From an uncultured Lentisphaerota bacterium (GTDB taxonomy: Bacteria; Verrucomicrobiota; Kiritimatiellia; CAIQIC01), in contig CAITZM010000119.1 in the NCBI GenBank assembly GCA_903896925.1, forward strand, positions 28,903 through 92,902: a stretch of DNA of 64,000 nucleotides. Reading direction: 5' to 3'. The position numbers and the translations under genes are program-made. How positions within the stretch are numbered: position 1 is the stretch's first letter; every line of letters begins with the position of its first letter. Below the pieces are notes generated by a model. That model did not search any database. It saw nothing but the letters and a program-made list of their open reading frames with translations, and had not been told where the DNA came from. This document shows positions 18,047-26,263 of the stretch, in pieces.

Positions 18047-19354
18047 ATGAGCACAACCCGCAACACCGCCTTCCTCATCGCGCTGCTGGTCCTGCCAGCC
18101 GCGCTCCACGCGGCGGAGTCCGCCGATCCGTTCAAGCCCTATCTCGATGGCCGCGCGCCGGAGATCCTGCGCGAGGTGGCGGCGACCAACGCGCCGCCGG
18201 AGAACGTCACCGTGCGCCGCGTGGTGTTCCGGTCGCGCGACAACTCGGAAATCTTTGCCGTCATCGCGACGCCGAAGTCGCCGGGCAAGCACCCGGGGAT
18301 GCTCGTGCTGCACGGCGGCGGCGGCTGTGCGGAAGCGGAGAAGGCGATCGCGTGGGCGCAGCGCGGCTATGTGGCCGTCGCGCCGGACCTGCCGGGCATC
18401 GCCAACCCGCAGAAGCTCACCGAGACCAAGGGCCGCTGGAACGCCCTGAAGTACGGCGAGGGCCGCTGGGTGGCGAGTCCCGACGCCAGTGCGAGCGTGA
18501 TTTTCGATGCCGTGCTCGCGGCGATGAAATCGCTCTATCTGCTGCGCGCGCAGCCCGGGGTGGACGGCCAGCGCATCGGCGTCGTGGGGATTTCGTGGGG
18601 CGGCTACATGACGACGATGGTCTGCGGGCTCGCGGGCGACCAGGCGCGCGCGGGCTTTGCGGTATTCGGCTGCGGCTTCTATGACCTGACGGCGCAGCTC
18701 AACGGACCCAAGTCCACACTCGGCGCGATGCCGGAGGCGGACCGCGCGCGCTGGCTGGCGCACCTCGACGCCGGGCGGCGTGCGCCCGGAATGAAGGCCG
18801 CGTATTTTGTCGCCGGCGCCGCGAACGATTTCTTCTACTGGCCGCGCGCGGTGCAGGCGACGCTCGACGCGATTCCCGGCGAGAAGAATCATCTCTACGC
18901 GCCGAACGCGAACCACAAGACGCCGCTGCCCGGCGGCACGGTGTTCGCGAAGGAGAGCGCTACGCCGTTCAAGCCCACCGCGTTCCAGCCCTATCCGACG
19001 CCCAGCGGCAGCAAGGCGAACTGGCTCGCGATGGAAGTGACCTTCTTCGACTATTTTCTCAAGGACAGCGGCCAGCCGCTGCCCAGGGTGAGCGTGGAGC
19101 AGACCCGCGATCCGCTGGTCGCCGGCATCAGCATCAGCGCGCCGCGCCCGCTGACGAAGGTCGAGTTCTGGTGGGCCAAGACGAATCCCGACGTGCTGAA
19201 GCGCGTGTGGGTGGCCGAGCCCGCCAACAAGACCTGCGAGAACAAATACGAGGCGCAGCTCCCCGCCGAGGCCGCCGACTGGTTCGCCGTTGTGTCCGAT
19301 GAGCGGCCCGTGACCGTGTCGAGCGACCTGGTCCACATTGGTCCGCGGCCTTGA
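18047..19354 (+). CDS. secreted alpha/beta-hydrolase (dienelactone hydrolase/acetyl xylan esterase-like)
   Basis: From the ATG at 18047 this is a 435-residue protein with a signal peptide (TAFLIALLVLPAALHAA). The alpha/beta-hydrolase core shows the oxyanion-region GMLVLHGGGGC, the nucleophile elbow GISWGG with S183, a later acid region (AYFVAGAANDFFYW), and NHKTPLPGG with a candidate catalytic His. The C-terminal 110 residues form an extra beta-rich domain. This is the layout of secreted carbohydrate esterases. The ATG two codons earlier is possible, but GAGG sits three bases from it and nine from this one. Substrate is unknown, and deacylation of a glycan is inferred from the neighbours. Confidence 0.85.
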   Translation: MSTTRNTAFLIALLVLPAALHAAESADPFKPYLDGRAPEILREVAATNAPPENVTVRRVVFRSRDNSEIFAVIATPKSPGKHPGMLVLHGGGGCAEAEKAIAWAQRGYVAVAPDLPGIANPQKLTETKGRWNALKYGEGRWVASPDASASVIFDAVLAAMKSLYLLRAQPGVDGQRIGVVGISWGGYMTTMVCGLAGDQARAGFAVFGCGFYDLTAQLNGPKSTLGAMPEADRARWLAHLDAGRRAPGMKAAYFVAGAANDFFYWPRAVQATLDAIPGEKNHLYAPNANHKTPLPGGTVFAKESATPFKPTAFQPYPTPSGSKANWLAMEVTFFDYFLKDSGQPLPRVSVEQTRDPLVAGISISAPRPLTKVEFWWAKTNPDVLKRVWVAEPANKTCENKYEAQLPAEAADWFAVVSDERPVTVSSDLVHIGPRP

Positions 19355-19363
19355 ACCGGAAGA

Positions 19364-19525
19364 AAACCACGGAGGGCACAGAGTCCGGAGGAGGTCACGG
19401 AGGTTGAAAGGGATTAGCCACAAAAGAACACAGAGAGCGCAGAGATTTCCTTTGAGAGCTTTGCGTTCTTTTGTGGCTGATTCTGCTCCTCTGTGACCTC
19501 CGTATCCTCCGCGACCTCTGTGGTG
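19364..19525. repeat. nested CACAGAGG / CACAAAAG inverted repeat, copy 3
   Basis: The outer arms (aaccacggagggcaca / gcgacctctgtggt) enclose an inner inverted repeat at 19415-19478 (tagccacaaaagaaca / gttcttttgtggct). It has the same nested build as the 1246-1440 copy. Here it follows a plus-strand gene and is directly joined to a TTCCAAGG element. Confidence 0.78.
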
Positions 19526-19530
19526 CTTTC

Positions 19531-19585
19531 TTCCAGACCCTGGAAAAACACGGCCGGGCTTTTCCAGGGCTTGGAAACATGCTAG
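19531..19585 (+). repeat. TTCCAAGG palindromic element, copy B, ending in ATGCTAG
   Basis: Two dyads (ttccagaccctggaaaa and ttttccagggcttggaaa) flank cacggccgggc. The element ends catgctag nine bases before the ATG of the deacetylase gene. GAGGAG, which follows the motif, is that gene's ribosome-binding site. The terminal TGCTAG is the same as in copies C and D and in promoter-like sites elsewhere. Confidence 0.75.
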
Positions 19586-19593
19586 AGGAGGCC

Positions 19594-20577
19594 ATGAAAA
19601 ATCTTCTGTTGGGCCTGTTCGCGGTTGCTACGCTGGCCGCTTCGGCAGCTGATGTCACGGATGCGGGCATCCGCGTGGCCCGGTTCAAGGGCGACCGCGA
19701 GGCGGCGCTCTCGTTCACGCTGGACGATGGCTGGGAAGATAACGCGACCGTCGCGGCGCCGCTGTTCGACCGCTACGGATTCCACGTCACTTTCTTCCTG
19801 GTGCCCGGTAGGATTCCGCTCGATGACCGTGAAAAACCCGCGCACGACTACGGCAAGATTTCTTGGGCACGCTGGAAACAGATCGCGCAGGCCGGCCACG
19901 AGATCGGCAACCACACGCTGCATCATCAAGGTTTGCGCAAGCTCGACGACGCGGCGGTGCGCGCGGAAATTGATGGCGGCCGGCAGCTCATCGCCGAGCA
20001 GATCGGCGTGACGCCGGTCAGCTTCGCCTATCCCGGCAACGGGCGCGATGACCGTCTCCGAAAATTTGTGTATGCGCAGCACGCCGTGGCGCGGGAGTAC
20101 GAGAGCGGCTACGGCGGCGCAAAGTTCACCACCGAAAAGGCCAACGGCCTGGTCGCCTCCGCGCTGCAACAGAAACGCTGGATGGTGTCGATGCTGCATG
20201 CCATCACCAACGGCTATGCCGCCTTTCCCAACGCCGGCATGTTGGAAGAGCATCTCAAGTACGTCCAGCCGCTGCAGGCGCGGCTGTGGGTCGACACGTT
20301 TGGCAACGTCGGCCGCTACGTCAAGGAACGCGACGCGGCGAAGCTCGACGTCCAACGCGACGCCACCAGCGCGACCATCACGCTCACCACGGGTTTGGAT
20401 GCGAATTTGTTTAACGTCCCGCTGACCGTGGTGATCGAGCACGTCACGGCGGCGTCCGCCGAGGCGCAGCGCGCAGGCGCGGCCGTTCCCCTGCCGGTGA
20501 CCATTGAAGCTGACCGCCTGTTGGTGGAGCTGATGCCCGGTGCGATACCGGTGACCGTTCGCTGGCGGACCAGGTAG
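19594..20577 (+). CDS. secreted polysaccharide deacetylase (CE4, NodB domain)
   Basis: This 327-residue protein removes N- or O-acetyl groups from a polysaccharide by family assignment. A signal peptide (NLLLGLFAVATLAASA) precedes the NodB domain. Motif 1 is SFTLDDGWED with D44-D45, and motif 2 is EIGNHTLHHQG with metal ligands H107 and H111. A later FAYPGNGRD matches motif 3. The last 90 residues are a small beta-domain. The ATG at 19594 follows GAGGAGG. It leads a three-gene unit with the PQQ-type propeller gene (21 bases on) and the unknown 793-residue protein. Confidence 0.9.
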   Translation: MKNLLLGLFAVATLAASAADVTDAGIRVARFKGDREAALSFTLDDGWEDNATVAAPLFDRYGFHVTFFLVPGRIPLDDREKPAHDYGKISWARWKQIAQAGHEIGNHTLHHQGLRKLDDAAVRAEIDGGRQLIAEQIGVTPVSFAYPGNGRDDRLRKFVYAQHAVAREYESGYGGAKFTTEKANGLVASALQQKRWMVSMLHAITNGYAAFPNAGMLEEHLKYVQPLQARLWVDTFGNVGRYVKERDAAKLDVQRDATSATITLTTGLDANLFNVPLTVVIEHVTAASAEAQRAGAAVPLPVTIEADRLLVELMPGAIPVTVRWRTR

Positions 20578-20598
20578 CGCCCAACGAAAATTACCAAT

Positions 20599-22146
20599 AT
20601 GCACAAAAGCCATCCCCAGGTTCTCATGGCGCTCCTGCTGGCGCCGCTGGCCGCGCTCCATGCCGCCGATACAGCGCCGGTGCTGGTGCGTTGGGGCGGC
20701 ACGACCAACCCGAATATGGTTTCCGCGGCCCACGGACTGCCGGAAGACCCCGGGAGCAACGCGCCGCTGTGGGAGGTGAAACTCGGCACGCACCAGTATT
20801 CCATCCCGACCATCGATCGCGGTCGGGTGTATATCGGGGCCAGCGATGCCGTCGTCAGCCGGCCCGGCTACACGCCCACCGGGGGCGGCGTCGTGATGTG
20901 CGTCGAGCAGGCGACCGGCAAGCTGCTCTGGCAGCTGGCGAGTCCGCGGTACATGGCCGGCGTCAAACCGCCGTATCATTTCGACCAGTGGAAATGCGGC
21001 ATCTGTTCCGGGCCGGTGGTGGACGGCGACCGCGTCTTTGTGATCGGCAACCGGGGCGACATCCTGTGCCTCGACCGCGACGGACAGGCGGGCGGTCGCG
21101 CCACGGGTTTGCCCGTTGACGAACTCGCTTACATGGGCATCACCAATCGCACGCCGGACACCGCGCTCGGGCCGACCGATGGCCGCATCGTCTGGCGCTA
21201 CGACATGTTGAAGGAACTCGGCGTCGTGCCGCACGATGTCTGTGGAAGTACGCTGCTCATGGTCGGCGACCTGCTCTACGCCTGCACCTCGAACGGGCTC
21301 GACGACCGCCACAAGAAAGTGCCCGCGCCGCTTGCGCCGAGCCTGATCGTGCTCGACAAAAAAACCGGGCGCCTCGTGGCATGCGACGACGAGAAAATCG
21401 GCCAGCGGCTTTTTCACTGCAACTGGTCATCGCCCTCCGCGGCGCAGGTCAACGGCCGGACGCTGATCTTTTTCGGCGGCGGCGACGGCGTCCTCTACGC
21501 ATTCGAGCCGCCGGTGCCGGCCGCGGTCGGCACGGTCCAGCACCTCAAGAAAGTCTGGGCCTACGATTGCAATCCGCCGGACTATCGCTTCCGCGACGGG
21601 CAGCCCGTGCCGTATTCGCTATGGAATCGCAACAGTCCCGACGGCCCGAGCGAAATCATCGGCACGCCGGTGTTCCATGATGGCCGGGTCTACGTGGCCA
21701 TCGGCCAAAGCCCCGTGCATGGCAACGGGCACGGCTGCCTCTCCTGCGTCGAGGCCGCCACGGGCAAAAAAATCTGGGACTCGACGCTGGTCGAGCGCAC
21801 GCTCGCGACGCCTGCGCTTGCCGACGGCCTGCTCTATCTGCCCGACACCACCGGCCAGTTGCACTGCTTCGACGCCGTCACCGGCCAGCGTCATTGGGTT
21901 CACCCCTTGGGCTCCAAGTGCTGGATCGCCTCGGCCTTTGTGGCCGACGGCAAGGTTTATATCAGCACGGAAGACGGTGTGCTCTGGGTACTCAAGCACG
22001 ACAAGGAACTGCACGTGCTCTCCCGCACCCAGCTCAAGTCCAGGGCCATTACGCCGACGGCCGTGGACGGCGTGCTTTACCTGCCCACGCAGCGCAGCCT
22101 GCTCGCCATCCCGGGAAAATCCGTCGCGAACAAAGTGAATCCATGA
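20599..22146 (+). CDS. secreted PQQ-type beta-propeller repeat protein
   Basis: This 515-residue protein has a signal peptide (VLMALLLAPLAALHAA) and a series of PQQ-like repeats: VVMCVEQATGKLLWQL, ILCLDRDGQ, IVLDKKTGRLVACDD, CLSCVEAATGKKIWDSTL, LHCFDAVTGQRHWVHPLG, and VYISTEDGVLWVLKH. These build an eight-bladed propeller like that of BamB or quinoprotein dehydrogenases. I see no quinoprotein disulfide or calcium signature, so a scaffold or binding role is likelier than redox catalysis. No strong ribosome-binding site precedes the ATG. Its last codons overlap the next gene (ATGA), so the two are translationally coupled. Confidence 0.85.
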   Translation: MHKSHPQVLMALLLAPLAALHAADTAPVLVRWGGTTNPNMVSAAHGLPEDPGSNAPLWEVKLGTHQYSIPTIDRGRVYIGASDAVVSRPGYTPTGGGVVMCVEQATGKLLWQLASPRYMAGVKPPYHFDQWKCGICSGPVVDGDRVFVIGNRGDILCLDRDGQAGGRATGLPVDELAYMGITNRTPDTALGPTDGRIVWRYDMLKELGVVPHDVCGSTLLMVGDLLYACTSNGLDDRHKKVPAPLAPSLIVLDKKTGRLVACDDEKIGQRLFHCNWSSPSAAQVNGRTLIFFGGGDGVLYAFEPPVPAAVGTVQHLKKVWAYDCNPPDYRFRDGQPVPYSLWNRNSPDGPSEIIGTPVFHDGRVYVAIGQSPVHGNGHGCLSCVEAATGKKIWDSTLVERTLATPALADGLLYLPDTTGQLHCFDAVTGQRHWVHPLGSKCWIASAFVADGKVYISTEDGVLWVLKHDKELHVLSRTQLKSRAITPTAVDGVLYLPTQRSLLAIPGKSVANKVNP

Positions 22147-24524
22147 TGCGAACTCTTTGGCCTGGATTGGTCGCCCTGCTGCTGTCTCTGCCCGCTGTTG
22201 TGCGCGCGGCGGAAGCGGTGGATGCGCGCGCCGCGCTCATGCCGCACGCGGAGGATTACACGCTGCTCTGGTGGGCCGATGGTCCGCCGCATTTCCTCAC
22301 CAGCAAGGCGCCGCCGGCGACCGGGACGCTGTGCCTGCAATCAGGTTCGTGGGGTCTGGCGTTCGACGCGGAAAAAGTGCGTGTGCTGCGCGCCGGCCCG
22401 TGGGCCGCGCCGATGAGCTGCGAGCAGGCGGTGCAGCCCGGCCGCGCGGCGCTCGCGGATCTGCCGGCCGTCGCGTGGGACTGTGCGGTGGTGGTCGGCG
22501 GCCGCAGATTCACCTGTATCGGGCACATGGAATCCAAGGACGAGTTCTTCCAGCCGGTGCGCTTTGTGGAGAGCGGCCGGTTCTTCCAGCGCGTGGTGAT
22601 CGAGGGTTTGAAATTCGCCGACGGGAGCGGACAGGCCTTCGTATGCGCTGCGCGTCTGGAAATATCCGCGTGGCCGGACCGCCTGGCCTTGCGTCTGGAG
22701 CTGGAGCCCAAGGAATTTCCGGCGGGCAGCATGGTCGAAATGATGCTGGGCGAACGCCGCGCCTCTGCGCCGCTGGGTGCAAGGACCTCCGTTTTGCTCG
22801 AAGCCTTTGGCGCCAGCGCCTCCGCGCAGCCGGGTTTGGACGCGGACCCCGCGCTGAAAGTTGGGTTCGATGAAGCGCTCGGCTGCCAGACGCTCGCCTT
22901 GCCGGAGAAACCGTGGAGCAATGCGCAGGGCACCTACTATCCGGAGGAGCACTTGGACCGCTTGGATCGCTGGCGCGTCGCGCTGCGGAACGATTCCGAC
23001 CGCCCGACCGTCGTGCGACTGATGTTTACAAAACAGCATCATCTCAACCTCACCGGCTTCACGCCGATGCTGTGCGAAGCCGATGGCTCGCCTTCAGGAT
23101 TGCCGGTACAAATTTCCAAGGACTGGCACCAGCGCCCGGAGAAGGGCGCCGTGCCGCATCAAGGTCCATGGTTCCACGGCTGCGCATTTGTCCGGCTCGC
23201 GCCGCACGCGACGCGCGAACTTGTGTTCCAGATGGTCTACGCGCGCTACGGCGGCATCTGCGCGGCGTCGCACGCGCAGCTTTCGCTGATCGGCTGGGGC
23301 CACAATCAGTTCTGGGACCAGCTGGCGCTCGGCAGTTTCGGCGAAAGCATCTGCTTCGAGCCGGGCCGCGTGCAGCGGCGCTGCTTCATCGACGACGTGC
23401 GCCCGCTGATGACCTTGCCGCACGGCAAACCCGCCAAGCCCTACGGCTGGGCCGGGAACTGCGGCGGCGGGGATTTCCTGATGTGGCAGGACGCGCAGGG
23501 CCGCTACCAGCCGCTGCGCGCCACCCGGACGAATTACCGCGCCTACGGCCCGTGCCTCACGGATGTGAGCTATACCGAGGAGTCGGTCGGCGGCGAACTG
23601 GCCGCACGGATGGATGTGGCGCTCCCGCGCAGCGACGACCATCTGCGCACCTTCTTCCACCTGCGCTACGACGTGCGTCGTCCGCTGCAGTTCCAGCGGC
23701 TGGCGTTTTTCCAGCTGGGCGCAGATTTCTACAACGACGTGCCTGCCCGGCGCGTCGCGCTCGGCGATGCGGGCGGCCTGCGCGAAGAATGGGACCCGCA
23801 GCGCGCCAAGGATGTGTTCGACCGCGTCGCCATGCCGCTGACCGGCGCGCAGGCGTGGGTCTCCATCCACGGCGTCGAGCGCGCGGCGTTGCGCTCAGGC
23901 CAGGCCGATGCCAGCCGTGGGCTGATCGTGCGCTCGTGGCGGGCGGTGCTCGGCGGCCGGCCGGTGGCGCAGCCCCACGCCGCGTTTTTTTGCACAGAGT
24001 GGGGGAAGGGCAATCACCGCACCGTGGTCGAACTCGCGCCGCCGCCCGGCCTCAAGGAATTGGTCCCCGGCGATTATGTGGAAGCGGACCTGGAACTGGT
24101 CGTCTTCCCCGGCACCGCGGCCGCCTACTATGGGCCGGATCAAGCATTTCGGGCCGCGTTGGCCCGCGATGCCGACACCTGGCGCATGGTCCAGCGCGAA
24201 GCGGCGGGCCAGGATCTGCGGCCCGCCGCACGCCGCGGCCGCGTCTTGCAGAGCTATCCGCTGCGCGTCGCGGTTGATGATCACCAGGCGGCCGAAGTCA
24301 CACTCCGCGGCGGCTTGGGTTATGTGCCGGTGACCTTCACCGGACTGACCGCGCCCGATGGTTACGTGCTCCTGGTGGATGGCCAACCTATCAAGCAGGC
24401 GGTGCAGGGCAACGATTTCTGGCAGACCGATTTCGACGCGGCCACGCAACGCTGGCAGCAGACGTTCAACCTCGCGCTCTCCATCAACCAAGCCCACACG
24501 ATCCGGGTGGAAAGAAAACGATGA
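22143..24524 (+). CDS. large secreted protein of unknown function
   Basis: This 793-residue protein starts with a signal peptide (LWPGLVALLLSLPAVVRAA). I do not recognise a family. The sequence is rich in aromatic beta-strand patterns (RLEISAWPDRLALRLELEPK, VYARYGGICAASHAQLSLIGWG, CGGGDFLMWQDAQGRYQPL), consistent with several beta-sandwich domains as in GH97-like or other carbohydrate-active proteins. The final 80 residues (LPYGYV-like strands ending in INQAHTIRVERKR) look like a small Ig-type domain. The start codon overlaps the stop of the PQQ-type propeller gene by four bases (ATGA). They are therefore made together and may form one complex. Confidence 0.8.
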   Translation: MMRTLWPGLVALLLSLPAVVRAAEAVDARAALMPHAEDYTLLWWADGPPHFLTSKAPPATGTLCLQSGSWGLAFDAEKVRVLRAGPWAAPMSCEQAVQPGRAALADLPAVAWDCAVVVGGRRFTCIGHMESKDEFFQPVRFVESGRFFQRVVIEGLKFADGSGQAFVCAARLEISAWPDRLALRLELEPKEFPAGSMVEMMLGERRASAPLGARTSVLLEAFGASASAQPGLDADPALKVGFDEALGCQTLALPEKPWSNAQGTYYPEEHLDRLDRWRVALRNDSDRPTVVRLMFTKQHHLNLTGFTPMLCEADGSPSGLPVQISKDWHQRPEKGAVPHQGPWFHGCAFVRLAPHATRELVFQMVYARYGGICAASHAQLSLIGWGHNQFWDQLALGSFGESICFEPGRVQRRCFIDDVRPLMTLPHGKPAKPYGWAGNCGGGDFLMWQDAQGRYQPLRATRTNYRAYGPCLTDVSYTEESVGGELAARMDVALPRSDDHLRTFFHLRYDVRRPLQFQRLAFFQLGADFYNDVPARRVALGDAGGLREEWDPQRAKDVFDRVAMPLTGAQAWVSIHGVERAALRSGQADASRGLIVRSWRAVLGGRPVAQPHAAFFCTEWGKGNHRTVVELAPPPGLKELVPGDYVEADLELVVFPGTAAAYYGPDQAFRAALARDADTWRMVQREAAGQDLRPAARRGRVLQSYPLRVAVDDHQAAEVTLRGGLGYVPVTFTGLTAPDGYVLLVDGQPIKQAVQGNDFWQTDFDAATQRWQQTFNLALSINQAHTIRVERKR

Positions 24525-24663
24525 ACCCCCATGATCCTTTGGCTGGTGGTTTGAATATCACCGGAGGCCAGGTACAGGCCGCGCTGCTGATCCATAGACT
24601 GCAAGCCACGCAAGGGGCGCATGCTCCGCAGAACAAACAGAAATGCTCACGACGCGGGGAAAT

Positions 24664-24999
24664 ATGAACACCATGAACGCAAAACTGACGCCAGCCATCG
24701 CCGCCTTCTTTCATGCGCACAACTCCGGCCAGACAGATGCCTTCAATGAACTTTTCACGAGCGACGCCCTCGTAAGTGATGAGGCGCACGAATATCGCGG
24801 AGCTGCCATCAAGCACTGGATTGATGGAGCCATTGCAGCATACCATCCGGACGCGCAAGCGATTGGCGTCGCACAAGCGGGCGACAAGACTGTGGTGACC
24901 GCGCAAGTCAGCGGGGCTTTCCCGGGAAGCCCGACTCAGCTCCGCTACAGTTTCACTCTCAAGGACGGCAAGATTGCCGCGTTAGCTGTCGGGATCTGA
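24664..24999 (+). CDS. NTF2-like / SnoaL-like small protein
   Basis: This 111-residue cytoplasmic protein has the cone-shaped NTF2/SnoaL pattern: IAAFFHAHNSGQTDAFNELFTSDALVSDE, a YRGAAIKHWI helix, and strands QVSGAFPGSPTQLRYSFTLKDGKIAAL. Such proteins are small isomerase-like enzymes or ligand-binding proteins. In stand-alone form the function is unpredictable. The ATG at 24664 follows GGGGAAAT. Unlike its neighbours it lacks a signal peptide, so its link to the glycan genes is unclear. Confidence 0.8.
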   Translation: MNTMNAKLTPAIAAFFHAHNSGQTDAFNELFTSDALVSDEAHEYRGAAIKHWIDGAIAAYHPDAQAIGVAQAGDKTVVTAQVSGAFPGSPTQLRYSFTLKDGKIAALAVGI

Positions 25000-25090
25000 G
25001 TTGGATGACCGCAACGCCGGAGCCGTCACACCAACCATGCAAACATCGAGAACGGCACGCTTTCCTCGTGCGGGCGGGGCTGCCCGGCCC

Positions 25091-25189
25091 CGGGAAACAT
25101 CCCGGACTTGCGCAAGTCCGGGATCAATTTCCCGGGCCTTGGGGAAAGTCAGCCCGGGCTTTTCCAGCCCTTGGGGGAAATGCTAGTTT
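25091..25189 (+). repeat. composite palindromic element, copy C (longest), ending in TGCTAGTTT
   Basis: This is the fullest copy. It starts with a perfect 22-base palindrome (25101-25122, core ggacttgcgcaagtcc). Dyad tttcccgggccttgggga (from 25128) follows, then agcccgggc, then dyad ttttccagcccttggggg, then aaatgctagttt (25178-25189). It ends 32 bases before the ATG of a broken hydrolase gene. The TGCTAGTTT end fits an extended -10 pattern (TGnTAnnnT), with TTTTCC or TTCCAG about 17-18 bases upstream. Confidence 0.8.
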
Positions 25190-25221
25190 GCATTTCCACA
25201 TGTTGAATACGGTGCGATGCC

Positions 25222-25656
25222 ATGATGAAAAAAATCCCGATGGGTTGGCTAGTTGGGTTGGCGCTGCTGCTTTCGGCCCAACTTTTCGCCACCAGGGCGG
25301 AGCAGCCAGGGGCGCGGTCGCCGAGTTTCGCCAACGTGGCCTATGGCTCGCACAGCAACCAGTTGCTGGATGTCTATCTCCCGGCGGGCGATGGTCCGTT
25401 CGGCGTGGTGGTGTGTTATGGCTCGATCTGGATTCCCGCGAAGAACGTGCCCGGTCGCGGCTTTGATGTTTTCTTCCCGAAACAGATCACCCTGGCCAAC
25501 TACCAGACGCATTCCCCGCTCTGGGGCATCGGGCTGAAGAAACACGTCGTGCAGTTCGGCGTGACCTGTTATCAGAAATATCCCGGCCACCCGCCGGAAA
25601 AATAGGCAGACCTCTGGGATTTCCTGACCAAACGGCTGCAGGCAGTTCCGGAGTAA
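25222..25656 (+). pseudogene. broken secreted alpha/beta-hydrolase
   Basis: The frame opens with a signal peptide (WLVGLALLLSAQLFATRA) and the start of an esterase (FANVAYGSHSNQLLDVYLPA). It then jumps to unrelated-looking sequence and stops at a TAG (25603-25605). In the same frame, beyond that TAG, 16 codons read ADLWDFLTKRLQAVPE before a TAA at 25654. That is the usual C-terminal helix of such esterases. The middle of the domain, with the GxSxG nucleophile, acid and histidine, is missing. The gene has thus lost most of its catalytic core and gained a stop. Part of it could still be expressed as a 127-residue secreted peptide. Confidence 0.7.
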
Positions 25657-26148
25657 TCGGCTACATCATCTTGGCTTTTGAAGTCTGCCGCCCAACCCAA
25701 GCAACCGCGCGAATCGCCGGGAATAGGATTTTTTCAGGGTGACGCCTCTGGCTGAGCCGCCGCTACTGAAGACGGCTCGCGAGTACGCTCGCCCACCCGC
25801 CGCGGCGCAACTGTAGCCGGCATCGTTGATGCCGGCGCGCTGTGAAGCGCCAGGCGCTTTATGCAGGAGCCGAACCCCGTGCGCCGACCCACCCACACCT
25901 CGCCCGGCAGGGGCCGGGCTCCTGCCGGCGGAAGAAGTGAACATCGAACACTGAACATCCAACATCGAACGTCGAAGGTTGGAGGTGACACATCTGCAGC
26001 ACAGACAGCGCAAAAACTTTTCTTTCGTGGCCGGGGCTTTCCGGTCCCGCGCAAAGCACAACATCTCCGACGGAAAAACAAACGTGTCGGTTTCAAGCCA
26101 CCACACCACACGACAGATTGCGGCCGCAGCCAGCAAGACCCAATGCTC
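25657..26148. other. repeat-rich intergenic region
   Basis: No gene is supported. It contains a CGGCTCGCG-family fragment (about 25769-25790), tgtagccggcatcgttgatgc near 25812-25833, and an aggggccgggctcctgccgg dyad near 25910. It also holds an acatcgaacactgaacatcc unit (25931-25978). It ends next to composite element copy D. Confidence 0.6.
25931..25978. repeat. AACATCGAACA repeat, copy 1
   Basis: Starting with gaagaag, the unit gaacatcgaacactgaacat repeats a gaacatc/caacatc core about every nine bases. A nearly identical copy lies at 47530-47569. The sequence is internally repetitive and codes for nothing visible. Confidence 0.75.
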
Positions 26149-26229
26149 TCGGACTTGCGCAAGTCCGGGATCATTTCCCCGAGATGGATTCGGCGGGGCT
26201 TTTCCAAGGGTTGGAAGAAATGCTAGGTT
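26149..26229 (+). repeat. composite palindromic element, copy D, ending in TGCTAGGTT
   Basis: The core palindrome ggacttgcgcaagtcc (26151-26166) is followed by gggatcatttcccc, a diverged middle part, and ttttccaagggttggaag. The end is aaatgctaggtt (26218-26229), 35 bases before the ATG of the 1210-residue protein. The TGCTAGGTT end parallels copies C and E. Confidence 0.8.
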
Positions 26230-26263
26230 GCGCTTCCAAGCTTTGGAACACGGGAGCAGCAGG

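Noticed and set aside
20599..22146. PQQ-dependent dehydrogenase
   Set aside because: The protein shows propeller repeats but no recognisable quinone-binding disulfide, calcium ligands or catalytic Asp pattern.
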